Origin: Pagrus major
Lineage: Eukaryota; Chordata; Actinopteri; Spariformes; Sparidae
Assembly: GCF_040436345.1 (NCBI RefSeq)
Contig: NC_133216.1
Coordinates: 18,791,292-18,855,291 of the forward strand
Direction of reading: 5' to 3'
DNA length: 64,000 nt
This document shows positions 11,901 through 24,500 of this stretch, piece after piece. The notes beneath the pieces were generated by a model that saw only the letters and a program-made list of their open reading frames with translations, was not told the DNA's origin and made no database searches. Each line of letters starts with the position of its first letter. The first letter of the stretch is position 1. Both the position numbers and the translations under genes were made by a program.

Positions 11901-14900
11901 CAGCAAATTTCGTAATGATTGTGGTGTATAGTAAGAGCCTCTGTGATCCAACCAATCATTTCGGGCCTCCACCCTTCTTTGCATCTGCGATAGCACGTGT
12001 TGACAATCTCACCTTCACGAACGTGTCCTCATGAGGGGGCAGCTGGGGAGGTAGAGTGCAAAAAGTCAAGCTTAGCAGGGTTGAATGTGGACCTGAAAAT
12101 ACATAACCGTGCGTTGTATCTGCACACACTTAAACAAACACTTTAATTTGAATTTAATTTTGCGCTGCTCACTGTTGGACTGGTCTTCACGGCTGCAGTG
12201 TGAAAGTTTTTTGAAGCTGAACCGAACAATCTTCGTGTGTGGTTTCCCAGAAAAAGACTTTTCCTGCCAAATATTCTAAAAAAAACCTTAAGGTGGACGA
12301 ACTCCACTTGAGCTGAGTCTTTTATAGTCTTCTGGTGTGTGACTGGCTGTTTTCACACGATATTACAGTCCAGTAAATGCCCTCAGGATTATTTCTCAAA
12401 CAGATGGAATGTCTTTTACAACCTACATCTGGTTGTTCCAGGTTTGTCCATCACTGTCGCTTCAAATTAAAATCCGTGAAACAGCTGTTGAATGTCAAAA
12501 CTAATTGTGTGTGACTATGCTTCTGTGTGCAGTATGCCCAGCACTCTGTGTATGCATGCTTGAGAGAGCTGTAAAAAGATGTTATCATTTGCCTGCGTGT
12601 ATAATGATCTTGTACTGACAGATTAAATATGTACACTCTGTGCAGCAGTCTATCCTCTCTAATCTTATTAAAGGTCTCATTAAAGACTGATTTATTCTCG
12701 GCCAGACTGAAAATCATTTTAAATAGCAGGTTTTCAGTACTTAAATAAATAAATATCAGGTGCGACTTTGCAGGATGTAGTTTTTCTTCTGAGTATACTA
12801 TTATCAGATGTAGGAAGTGAGAAACTGAACAGGTGACACGACTCTGAGGATAAAGGGTCTATAGGGAAAAAGCATGATATGCACCGTAGTGTAAATTCAT
12901 TAATTACTGCGATGTACTAAGAGTGTACACTGTGAACAAAGTATGCTGTCGACAAGCTTGTGTCATTACAACACAATGAAGGTTTCTGTGATTAACACTG
13001 TTCATGGAAAAAATAAGAAAACAATGAGTAGAAACTGTAAAACACCTGCTGCTCAAACACCTCAGTGATTTAATTCACTAGTCACTAGTTCAAAAACAAA
13101 GCTCATCAGACTGAAAAACAAAACCCCACATGGTCAGACAGAGATGCAGGATTTGAAGAATTTACAGGAAGAGGGTTCAATCTTGTGCAGGGAGGCAATT
13201 TGTTGCTGTGTGATCTGGCCTACTAGATCCCAGCAGAGAGAAATTAAGTCATTAATTAGTTAGTGATGAACCTCTATGGCCACTGTGGTCATTAACACAA
13301 ATATAATCAACTACAATCTGACAGTACTAATGTTATTGTTGCACTATTCCATAATCCTCTCTCTTTTTGTTCAGATGAGATCCTTTTCTTTATTTTGAAG
13401 AGTTTTATATTCTACTTGTGTATGTACTGTCTTTAATTTATACATCTTTGCTCTCTCAGAGCAGGTTCCAACCATGCATCTCCCTTTGAGTTGACATTTT
13501 TCTAATAAAGAGAGATGAAGTGTTCCCTTATGGGTTCAGAGCATTCTCCTTCTTCTTAAACTTAATAAACTCTAATTGGATTAGCTGGAAAATATGCCAC
13601 AAAGGAAAAAAACACTGGTTCTCACAGGACAGCTACGCCACAAACATGACGATCTTATAGAATATGATGCATTGCTGTAGATTAAAGTGACCGACAGTAT
13701 ATAAAGTAGTTAAAGTGAGCTCAACCTTTAATATATATAACAGTAAAATGCAACATACACACTCTTACATACATACACTCTATTTCAGGTAGGATCTGAT
13801 CACGTCTTCCACAACTGCAGTTTACTGACTTAACAGCAATTCATACCATATTTGTCATTTTTATTGCATTTCTTGAGTGAAAAGTGAAGTAAAACTTTTC
13901 TTTGATGGATTGATCGATCACATTACGGCATAGATCAGAGCTTTGATAACAATAGCCTGTGTGCGTGTGTGTGTATGTGTGTGTGTGTTAATAATAGGCA
14001 AGATAAGGACAATTAACAGGAAACTGGCAGTGCACAGACACTCAGCACGTGATTATAAGCCTTGCGGCACAGGATTCCTAGTTTCCTGACTGGAAATTTC
14101 CTCTTGAAATATCCACAAAGACTTCAAATATTTAATAAAAAATGTGCATTTTTCTGACCACCTATTCTTATCTTTATCACACCAGCAACCAACTCTATCA
14201 GACGTAAAGATAAGACTCTGTGTGTGTATGTGTGTGTTTGGTGGGGCACTGTGATTAAAAGAGGTGTGTGCCAGTGTTTGTTCAGTCGTGTGTGTATCTG
14301 TGTGAGCAGCAGTTGGTGTTGCACAACCCAGTAGGATGTCTGGCGATGGATATGAGAGAAGTGAAAGAGTGAGTGTTTCGCTCGCTGTCCGTCTATTTCA
14401 GCCACAAAGGAAATAAAGCCTTCTGGTTCTTCTATTTGAATGCAGGCGGTACAAACCTCGTCTGTGCTGGTGTCCTCACATCAACCCGTTCTTTGAACAA
14501 CGGATGTGCCATTTAAGGGAAAATCCGCCATTAAGATGATTTTGGGACATTGAGCCAGTATTGTGATGATTTCTTTCAGGTTGTAGCTGCTACTGAGGAC
14601 GCTGACCTCATATTTTTGATATTTTTCATTGGAGCTGTACTCTATAGTTAAACACGTACACATGGTAGGTATTCTTTAGGCTGATTTACACATTTAAACT
14701 CAGTTTTGTTAAATTTGACTTCCATTTTGTCCAACAAAATAAGTTGTCATCATCAAACATCGACTCACTTATACCGACTGATTTCCACATGTCAGCAGTT
14801 TTCAGGTATGTAAACAAAAGTTGTTTTCATTTTCTCAGTTTCAGTGTGTGCGTCCTTGAGGCCTGACAAACACACTTCCTCATAACCTTTTCAAAAGTGA

Positions 14901-15335
14901 TTAAAAGAAAAAATGAAACCATCCATTTTTCCATCAATGTTTGCCTTCTGTTGTCTTTTTTACTGCCTTTCTTGGTGCATTGTATGAAAAATGAAGCATC
15001 TGTTCATTCTTGACCTTGAAAACAGTAGTTCTCACCACAAATGGACCCTGTGGTGAGATTGTTTTGTCAGCTTTAGTTGTTGAGCTGATGTCATAAGCTG
15101 ACACTAAAAAAGAAAAATGACAGACTCAAACAGGACTTTTGTTTTAAAAATGACATCCAAATAAGATTAACTGGCTGCTTTTATTTTGTGTGGTTCTGGC
15201 TGCTGCTCTGAAAATGTGCCATCTACGAAGTCACTCGTCATTTGCATGACAACACAAGTTTTGTCTTTCCGCCGTTTAGCTGAAAGGCAGCTTATGTACG
15301 ATTGGTACACACGCCATTTCAAGGTGAGATTTAGA
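8986..15335. other. Intergenic stretch, no gene recognised
   Basis: AT-rich DNA with no coding exon recognised on either strand. The one repeat identified with some confidence is the fragment at about 11,525-11,635. A short TG-rich microsatellite lies at about 13,960-13,990. Confidence 0.5.
11525..11635 (+). mobile_element. Fragment of a common fish repeat
   Basis: The run AGTGGCGGGGTACACCCTGG, followed by GTCACCAGTTCATAACAGGGCTGACAT split over the line, corresponds to a dispersed teleost repeat with the pattern gcggggtacaccctgg ... cgccag ... cacagggc. Only about 100 bp remains and no protein is encoded. The family is not assigned. Confidence 0.5.
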
Positions 15336-15475
15336 GATTCCAGAGAAATAGGGTTGATTGTTGAGTCTCATTCAGCAAATACTGCCGCTTTGGGCTGGCA
15401 AGCCTCCAAGACGAAGCATTTGAATTTGCTTACCTGGAAGTGAGACTCAACAATCAACCATCTTTCTCCAGAATC
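15336..15475. repeat. Long inverted repeat (hairpin)
   Basis: A perfect 19-bp inverted repeat pairs 15352-15370 (GGTTGATTGTTGAGTCTCA) with 15441-15459. Outside it the arms continue imperfectly for about 16 bp (GATTCCAGAGAAA against GATTCTGGAGAAA on the other strand). The loop is 70 nt. It could be the centre of a MITE or foldback element, or a transcribed hairpin. No transcript evidence is visible. Confidence 0.8.
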
Positions 15476-15565
15476 GCTGACACCCCAAAACATCCAGAAC
15501 ACGGTAAATAAGAAATAATAATAAAACACAGTCAGAGGACAGTGTTTACACAGCAGAATCAGAAG

Positions 15566-15583
15566 TGTTCCCAGCATGCATTG
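15566..15583 (+). promoter_or_regulatory. Weak ZNF143-like motif
   Basis: TGTTCCCAGCATGCATTG resembles the core of the ZNF143 site but lies in intergenic DNA about 100 bp right of the long inverted repeat, with no visible gene start. It may belong to a repeat. Confidence 0.25.
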
Positions 15584-15904
15584 TTTTACAGTTAAACTTT
15601 ACTGAAACTCTTTGTCATAGTTTGAAGATAAACAGTGATATTGAGTTGTTGTATTTTTCCTGTAGTGTTAACATGGCAGTGATTTAGTGTACAAAAGAAA
15701 TGTACGTTGCGTAATTTGTGACTCATGCAGACTTATAAAACCTCACAACTTTAACAGGTAAGTTCTGTGTCAATAGGTGAGTCCATGAGTGTACCGTTAC
15801 TGATCATTTTAAGAAAATGCATTGCTCTGCTTTCACTTTCTCACAGCAGAATCAATCTGTGTGGAGCTGTAGCATGCAGGCTGACTGAAAACACAAGGGG
15901 ACTG

Positions 15905-16250
15905 TAAGTTCACGGCCCCGGCTCTCAGGATGTGGAACAGTCTCCCGCTGGGAATAAGGTCAGCAAACTCTCTTGGGTCTTCTAGGTCACAGTTGAAGAC
16001 CTCTGTCTTTTCCCAAGTGTTATTGTGCTCGGGTCTTGTAAACCATTTTACTCTGTGATGCTTCTAACCGTCTTTCCAATTGTTTTTATCATGTTAACTG
16101 TTCGGTTGAAATATTTGTCGCATTTATCTCATGCCCTTTTAAGGTTTTATCCTCTTTAAAACCCTCAGTTTAATGTGACAGATCTCAGATGGTAACTGCT
16201 GTTTTTGATTTTAAATCAGATTTACCATACAAGGAAAAATAACAAAAAGG
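15905..16250 (+). mobile_element. LINE fragment (L2/CR1-like ORF2 C-terminus)
   Basis: Translation from 15,915 gives APALRMWNSLPLGIRSANSL, followed a few codons later by QLKTSVFS. The pattern WNSLP..IR.A.SL....LKT.LF is the hallmark end of the reverse-transcriptase ORF in L2/CR1/Rex-type non-LTR elements. The rest of the ORF is absent, consistent with the usual 5' truncation. The remaining 200 bp would be its 3' tail. It lies just beyond the proposed fam168a poly(A) site. Confidence 0.7.
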
Positions 16251-16289
16251 TTTAAAAACAAAAAAACAAAAAAAGGTCACACAAGACAA

Positions 16290-19200
16290 TCTTCCTTTTA
16301 TAGGAAAATTTTAATAGTTATTCAATGTTCTACATTTTACAGTAAATATACAAATACAAACTTGGCTTAGTTATAGTACTAAGATCACTAACTGATCTTT
16401 AAAAAAAAAAAAAAACCCTCAACAACAAAAAAACGTAAAAAAACAAAAATTAAAAACAGATTTACACTTCATATCACAAGCCTGACGCTGGTCCTTCACT
16501 CTGGACCAAATAGCTAACATACAATTCACTTCTCTCAACGCTGAACAGACGTTGGGCTTCTGTTTCAAACACAACCTTACGGTAACAGATATACCATAGC
16601 ATGTGCAAACTGGGTACCAAACTAAAACTTCCAAAGATGGGGTTGTTCCTAATACTCGATCCAGGGGGGATACAAGTATGCTTTTTTTTTTTTTTTTGGA
16701 AGACAAGGAATTTCCACTTTTTGCATCACATTTAGTGTCAAATTAAACTAAAGAGAAATCTCTGACAAATTGAAATTAAAAGCTGCAGCAGAACATCGAA
16801 GACATTTAAGAGCCTACTATTCACTGTGATAGTAGTGTTTTAATTTATACTCATGAGAAAACTAAGACTTAGCAACTGCAAGGCAAAAGAAGAAGAGAGG
16901 AGGGAAGAGGGAAGATGGAAGGAGAGGAGAGGTGTAATGAATGCTTCTGCAGGATTAAAATATAATGGAAATGTGAGTGAGTCGTCCTCGATAAAGGACA
17001 GAATGGATAAAAAGATAAGAGACCCATGATTAAGACAACTTTGCATTTCCTCCCCTCTGAACACATCAAAGTTTTCAACTGTCCATCTTCACTTAAGTGC
17101 AAACTGGATTAAATGAGAGGCAAGGAATGGAGTGAAATGAGGAGGCAGCTATCAAAAATGATCTGCCTCTCTACTGAGCCCCCACATTAAAAACAGAATT
17201 TTTCAGTTTTTAAGAGCACTGGTCCTCAGCTCAGAAAAGAAAAACTCTCTCTTACTTTCACTAAACTTAAAATGATCAACTCCTCCTTAAAACTTTATTT
17301 GGTGTCTGTCGTTTTTTTGAAAATGTCTTTTAAAAAAAACAAAACAATGACATTTGATTTGGAAAAAAGAAAATATCCTCTCAAAAATATCTGTGCTAAA
17401 AATGTGACATCCAATTGTGTTTTTTTAAAAAAATATTAATTTATCATTTTGGCTCAAAGCCTTGAACCATGGTGATGTCTTTTCCACACTTGTCAGTGGC
17501 GACATCTAGTGGCGATTAAATGGCAGAAACATTAGAGACACCAATCTATGATGTAGTTCAATATGACTGCTACTGAGACAGGGTGGAGAGGGTTGCAAAG
17601 GTCAGACTGAAAGCACATGAAGGCTGAAAGCACGTGAGACTGTGAGAGCAGAGGGTTAAAAAGAAAAAAGGTCAAAGCGAGGAACATCTGCCTCATTTTG
17701 CACCCTTGAATGTGATAAAAGTAAATGTTTAAGGGACGCAAAATGGCCTCTGAAAGGAGTCGAGGCACAAAATGATAACAGGAGAGGAGATGGTAAGAAA
17801 GATTAAAAAGGTGAAACAGGCAATATGCAACAACAACGATGTGAGAAATAGGACAGCAATAGGAAAACACAGAGTCACAGGAAGCTAGACGCAAAAAGGA
17901 TTCAGAATTCACCAGATACTTAGGAGAAGAAACTAAATATTTACCGAACAACTGTTGTTGAAATATGGCACAGAACAAAGGGCGTGGAGGCTGAGGGTTT
18001 TTCAATACGTCTTTGCACCTCACGGGACAGAAATGGACAGCAAAGATGGCTTCCAAAAGAGTCACGACCACGCAAGCCGTTTTCAGTTCTGTCATTAATC
18101 CTCTGCTCCCTCAAGGTCTGTAAATCCAGGTGATGATTATAAAAAGTGGGAATTTTGTGACAAGAATTTCCACAAGTTTATGTACACGACCTTGTCTCGA
18201 CTTCTCCCCTCCCCTCAGTGACAGATATGTAGAGGACAGAGATGCAGAAGAGGAGGTAAAAACAAAATATATTAAAAGCACAAACAGTAGCTGCCACACT
18301 GATGCAACCATGCTTAGCTAGAAATACATTACTGTACCACTTGCTGTATAAATATACTGCATTTTTTTTTTTTTAACTTAGAGATCCAATGCTATAGTGA
18401 AATACACCTGAATATTATGCATACCCATTATGCTCAATTGACCAGAGGGAAAGAAGAAAAAAACACAAGATTTAACTGAGAAATACTGACAGGAGTAGTG
18501 GTTGGTTAAATAAATCCTAATGACGAGTAACATTACTGCTGTCGCAAGAAAATCCAGTTTCTGCATCTTTTCAGTTTTACTGGCTTGAATTAAAATATAC
18601 ACCGTCCTTGCAAGGTGGGAGCGTTTTATGACCCGGTAACATCCACTTGAGATCTTCTTAAAGACCAGGGTCGTTTTTGAAAATAAGGCTCAAAAATCGA
18701 CGGGTTTTCATCCGACAGCGGCATTAGGGTATAATATTTTCTTGAGAATTAACCTACTAGTGTACAAACATCTGGACTAAGAATACCTCAAACACTCGAC
18801 CTTATTGTTTTATTTTTAATTACAATATAAATCTTCCTCCCTCCTGCACTACAAAGCCTAGGTACCTGTTACTTAGCATTAAATTATAGTCATCAACTTT
18901 TTTTTTTTGTCTTATGTTGTGCAATATTTCCTCACAAAGTTATTCAATACCCAAATTCTTGATATGTTCTACTCTTATTAGCAGTAATTATTATTGAATG
19001 GTTGCTGCATACAGAGCCTGTAATCCACATTTAAGAGATTACAATAAGCATTTTTTTTAAAAATCAATTCAAAACGCTGATAAAATTAATCACTGTTGGA
19101 GGCATTCCCTCTTATTTTATTGCATTATCAAACCACTTCATCTACATACCTGCACAGTAAATGCTTTTTAGACCAATCTGCACTCTACACCTCACAATGT

Positions 19201-21558
19201 CGTGATTTGAGTCTATTTTTTGTTGTAAATCTTCATAAAAATACCACAGGCCTCACCTAAATATTAAACCCCACCACCACTACTACTCGGTGCGTTTGTA
19301 GTGTTTGATTAAGATAGGTCATCAATGCATCAATGCCTTTCCACGTACATTAATGCCTTTACACGTAGAAGCATAAAAAGGCAACAGAAGATGGCTGTAT
19401 ATGGTCCATGTCTCATTGGCTCAAACATTATCCTCAGCTCAAGACGATTCCCATAAAAGTTAAAGTTTATGCTGGATTTTTTTAAAATGGAGAATGTTTA
19501 AAAGCAGTCAGTAGAAGCAGATGCGTAAATCTCCGAGCACAGAGAATAAAAATGGATGATTCTTTGTCGTAAAAATTAAAAAAGTCTAAAAAGCCTCCTG
19601 AAGGTTGTGCTGGACTGAGCTGCATCATCACAGCTCTGCACTCCTGCTAATGTCTTTATATTATTTATAGCCATGAACACTAAAACCAGCACTTTTTCAA
19701 GACAGTACTCTCATTTTGCTCTCAGGTTAAAAATTTGGACCCAAATTCTGAGACTAACAAATCATCCCTCTGACATGGACCAGGTGTAAACACATTAGAG
19801 CCCTCTGATTGGACACAATCTGCACAACCATCGATGTAATCGTTTGGTCTTTCATGACACTGTGGAATGGATGTCTATCAGCACATTTATTTGACTGGTC
19901 CGTTATTAAACTCGAGTCTGGGTGTCTATCTGTTGAGTGTTTGGTTATAAATCCTCGCCTGGAAGGAGGAGGAGACAATACGGTCACAGAGAGAAAAATC
20001 AACGCACAATACATGTAGTGCAAAACTAGCAGTGTGTTTGCGCGGCCTCTTGCAGGTGAGCCGTAGCAAGCTCAAATGTCTTGTACCTCGAAATGAAATG
20101 ACCGACTGTGAACATGTCACCCCCTCCTCCTTCCTTTCTTCCTTCCTATCTTCCTCGTCGTTGTCGTCTGCTCTCCTCACCGAGTGCCAATCCCTTTAAA
20201 CTCCTTCTCTGCCGTCTGCCATGCCCCCCCGAGAAATACATGTTGTGTGTGTTTGGGTATTGATCAGTAATTGGAGGTATTGTGCAGTAAGTGCCACTAC
20301 ACACCACAGGAGCCCCTGTGTGTGTGCATGCTTGTGTGTGCGAGAAAGTGTGCACGACCACCCACGCTGTTGACACTTAATTATATTTGTACATTTTCTC
20401 AATGTATTGACCTACGCTAAGGTTAAGATTTCAATAGTGTCATGACATACTAGCCTGCATAGTATGTAGCATGAAGTAGGTGATGTTTTCTAAGTGTGTA
20501 CTTGGTACTAATGCTAACACAGAGGGACACGCAGCAGGATGGGTCAGTAAGTGCTCTGCTCATAGCGACACAACACTCACACTGAGACGTAACGACAGGG
20601 ATGATGGACCGCCGGACAGACAGCTACGCGCTGGAAGACGACTGAGATTAAACAAAAAAAGAAAAAGAAAAAAAAAAGAAAAAAGGAAGAATAAAGGCAG
20701 GAAAAAAACTGGAATTTAGCCGATTGTGGTAAAAAAAAAAAAAGAAAGAAGAAGAAATAAAACGTTAAATAACCAGAACAAACAAAAATCCTTGTTATGT
20801 TAAAACCCTGTGCTGATATCTAGTCGTTAGAAAATTTGGCAGCATTAAGTCAATAAGTCTTTGTAGTGACTGATGGAGATGATGATGATGAGGAATAAGT
20901 GCCCGATATTTTCCAGCCAACTGAGCAACAGCAGCAGGAAGGACCACACACACCAGCACAACACAGAAACAGGAGCAACTGACACCCGTGATTGGTCAAG
21001 AGTCCTTCTGGAGTTCCAATGACAGACACAGCAAAAGAAAGTGAGGAAATAAAATTATAATAATAAAAAAAAAAAAAAATACCCATACAAAAAAATAAGG
21101 TAATGACTGGTTGGCAAATGAACAGAGAAAAAAAAAAAATTAAAAAATAAAAGCAGCTTCTGGAAAAAACGTTAGAGAATGTCGCATAATAACAATAACA
21201 ATAATATTAAAGTGGCTGTTGCACTTTAGTTTTGTTCTTGCAGACAGGTGCCGAGTTCCTATGGTTGCCAGTGGGAGCCCGTGTAAGATCTGAGCAGTTG
21301 CATACGATGGTGGACTCCAGATCTGTTGGGGGGAAAAGAGAGCAGAGGCACACATTGGTGACTGATTTAAGACCGGAGAGGTAAAGAGGGGGACGAAGTG
21401 GGAGGTGGCACAGTTTGTTCAAGTCGGAGAGACAACAGAGGAACAAGAAAAAGGAATGAAAAGAGGAGAGGAGGTGGAGGGGAGGAAACAGATGGAGGAG
21501 AGAGAATTAGGGTGGTGAGTAACAGCAGGAGGTCAGACACTCACATGATGGGTGGGCT
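16290..21558 (-). other. fam168a: fam168a 3' UTR
   Basis: Sequence after the fam168a TAG stop is AT-rich with many homopolymer runs and no recognisable exon on either strand. A well-formed poly(A) signal context lies at 16,310. A 3' UTR of about 5.3 kb fits the long 3' UTR of the mammalian gene as I recall it. The span contains a 187-codon open frame (17,532-18,095, same strand), which is discussed as a finding and is not accepted as a gene. Transcript data would be needed to fix the 3' end. Confidence 0.55.
16310..16315 (-). terminator. fam168a: Proposed distal poly(A) signal of fam168a
   Basis: On the minus strand ATTAAA is followed within about 30-45 nt by a GU-rich then U-rich stretch (TTGTCTTGTGTGACC, then a T-run), the classic layout of a cleavage site with its downstream element. 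Cleavage would fall near 16,290. The LINE fragment begins just past this point, as expected outside a transcript. Proximal AATAAA hexamers at about 17,294, 18,809 and 19,887 could be used as alternatives. Confidence 0.5.
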
Positions 21559-24500
21559 CTACCAGTGAGGCGGTACGTAGCTGTACCCAGGTGTCCCTTG
21601 GGGCCTGTAGGTTGGCACAGTTACTGGGTGTCCTCCAATCTGGGGGTGCTGGGGCGTTGTCAGCAGGGTCCCTAAAGAGTGTTAACAATGCCAATAATGA
21701 GCTTCAGCCATTTATGAATCCATCTGGTGAACAGCTAGAAAGGCCTTGTTTGGCAATTGTCAATGTCTAGCGTTTTAGATTAATTCAAACATTGATATTT
21801 TTGACGTTTTCTTTTGTTTCATGTTTTCTTTTTAATATTTTAGCAGCTGCAGTTCTGCTTCAGCTCTAGACACAATAAAACTTGTTTTCCTACGTTGTAC
21901 ATATAAAGTATAAAGTTGACCTTGAAGTAAGCCATCTAAATAACTGAATACATTTAAGAAATCAATTTGTACTAGTACTGCAACTCACAATCACTTTGTT
22001 ATTGATGAATCTTTTGATTATTCTTGCAACTAATTGAATTTTCATTTACAAAATGTCAACAAATGGGCCAAAAAATGTTCCTATCACAAGTAACCAGGCC
22101 CGCAATGACAACTTAAAATGTCTTGTTTCATCCGACCAACAGTCTGAAAACCCTAACGTAGTTACCGAACTGTCACAGAGGATGAAGACAAATGGTGGAA
22201 ACATAATTTCTCAATTTAATGAATTATGGTCTACGAAATGCAAATAAATGGCAGAAACTGCTGATCACAGGGTACCAGTGTCCAGAAACCTAAATGATGA
22301 AACCTTTAGAAGAGGAAAAACTAGTTTACTAGTACATCTTCTGAAGAACAACTTGTCAAATAATTGTCTAAGCTCTATTTTATACACTGTTTTTATGATA
22401 TACAGATCCGACCCAAAAAAACAAATATAATCTATGAAATATGCAAGCCAAAACAAAAGGAAACTGTCAACAGTGTCAGCGAGCAAAATTAAAAAAACAT
22501 GTCTGTGCAAGTGCAGGAAACCATCTCCTGCATGAATAAATGCAGTCAAGAGAGAACAGTGAAGCTGTCAATGCCAGCGCGTCTGAGAATCTGTAATAAT
22601 AAAGCTTCGGAGTGAGAGATTCTGGACGTACCTGCGCTCATGGCCATGGTTGTCCCAGCTACCATCCCCATGGCAGCCATTCCGTTGTTGCGTGGAGCAG
22701 GTACGGGGACTGGGGCGGGGTACAGGGCTGTAGAGGGGATGCTGTTAGGCTGCACCACGGTGGTGTGATGGATCACATGTGGCTGAGCCGCATACACTGG
22801 CTGGGTATAGTATGCTCCCTGTCAGGATGAACAGACACACAAGAAAAGGCTGGTGAGGCTCTGTGTGTGTGTATGTGTGTGTGTTTATTTTATTTGAAGA
22901 TAGTCTGAGAAGACTGTTTAACTACTCATTTCCTGCCGTCAGGAACAAGAGAAGTAGCAGATAACACTCATCCTTTCCATCTCTCTTCCCACTTCTGTGC
23001 TTTTCATTTCAAATCATTTAACTATTAGAAATATGCACTGCACCAAATCACAACAAAATGATGGCGGCTCGTCATGTACTGCATCTCAAACAACTTTTCT
23101 GTAGCCGCTTTTTAATCTGTTGTCTGTCTAAGTTGCCCAGTCACCCGGGGTTTTCTATGGAAAATAGGAATGTGGTAAAATAAAAGGACTTTTCGGTACC
23201 GATTTTGTTTGGGAGCTTTATATTTCACACACTGAACATAGTTCAAGGTCTGAATCAAAGCTCATTCCCTGCAGCCAGAAGAGATGAAATGTTATGTAAA
23301 ATTTCAGCAGACAGAAGATCTGACCTGAGGCAAAAAGATTATTTTTCTTTCTCTGGTTCACTAAAAATTCCTTTAAGCTGAAACTCATACATGAACAGAC
23401 GACAGACTGTCGCTATTTTAAACTGCTTCACCTGATTGTTGTCAATATGTTCACCAGACAACATATAAAGTAAAGGGATTAGGTTAAATGGCACTGCCAA
23501 CAGAACAGGTGTGACACAACAAATCTGATGAGCATGTTTCAATGGCAGAGAACAGACCGTCTCTGAGGTAATGCTGTCAGTTCTCATTCAGTCTCCTTAC
23601 CTGTGCGTATATGTTCTGCTGAGGGTAGGCACTGCGGATGGGGTACATCGCTGTTGGGTATGGGGTGGGGGTGGGGGTGTAGGGAGGGGGCGCTCCATTT
23701 GACTGAGTGGGGGGCACTTTGTATGGGGTGCCTGCTGAAGTATATCCTAAAAACAGAAAAAAAGAGAGGAAATGAGGGTGGAGTAAGAAATACATCTCAT
23801 TGCAGAAATACACTTTTATTAATTCATCAATGAGATTTTTCTTTTATTTAACACGCAGTAACTGTTTTTCTGGGGCAAGCTCGACAAGCTGTACGTTGAT
23901 AAGGGGAACTTGTTAGCAAACAGTTGCTTGTTTACACAGCCAGCAGACACAAAGCAACATTAGAATTTAGTTTCAAGTCCAAAATTAATTCTTCTTGTTG
24001 CTCCATTTCTCCATTTGTATCTCCATTAACTCCTGAGGAAAATATTAAGCTCTTTAGATGCTAAATGCTTTGTTACAGCCTGGTGCCCTAACTTTGCCTG
24101 CTGTTTGGTGCTGGGAAGGTAGCAAAGAAGGTTTGTAAAGTTTTTTTACTGAAAAAAACAGCTGCCTAATAAATCTGGAAAAGATAGCTGATGAGAGTGG
24201 TGAGAGTGAACTGAAAGATTAAAGTTGCGGGCAGTAAACAATCAGCTTTAAGACACTGAAACTCACTGGAGAACTGAGGGGGACTGCAGAGTTAGGTGAT
24301 TACTCTCTTTCACTAAAATGAGCCCTTCTCACATAGAAGTAGTCATGTGATCCATTGATAACAGAAAAATTATTATAGAGGCTTTAAATTATTACAATTC
24401 ACCATGTTATCACTAATTGAAATAATAAATTCTGAGCCGACCCAAGACTGGATGCCATAAATGGACAAAACAAAACAAAAAACTTACTTTATACTCTTTT

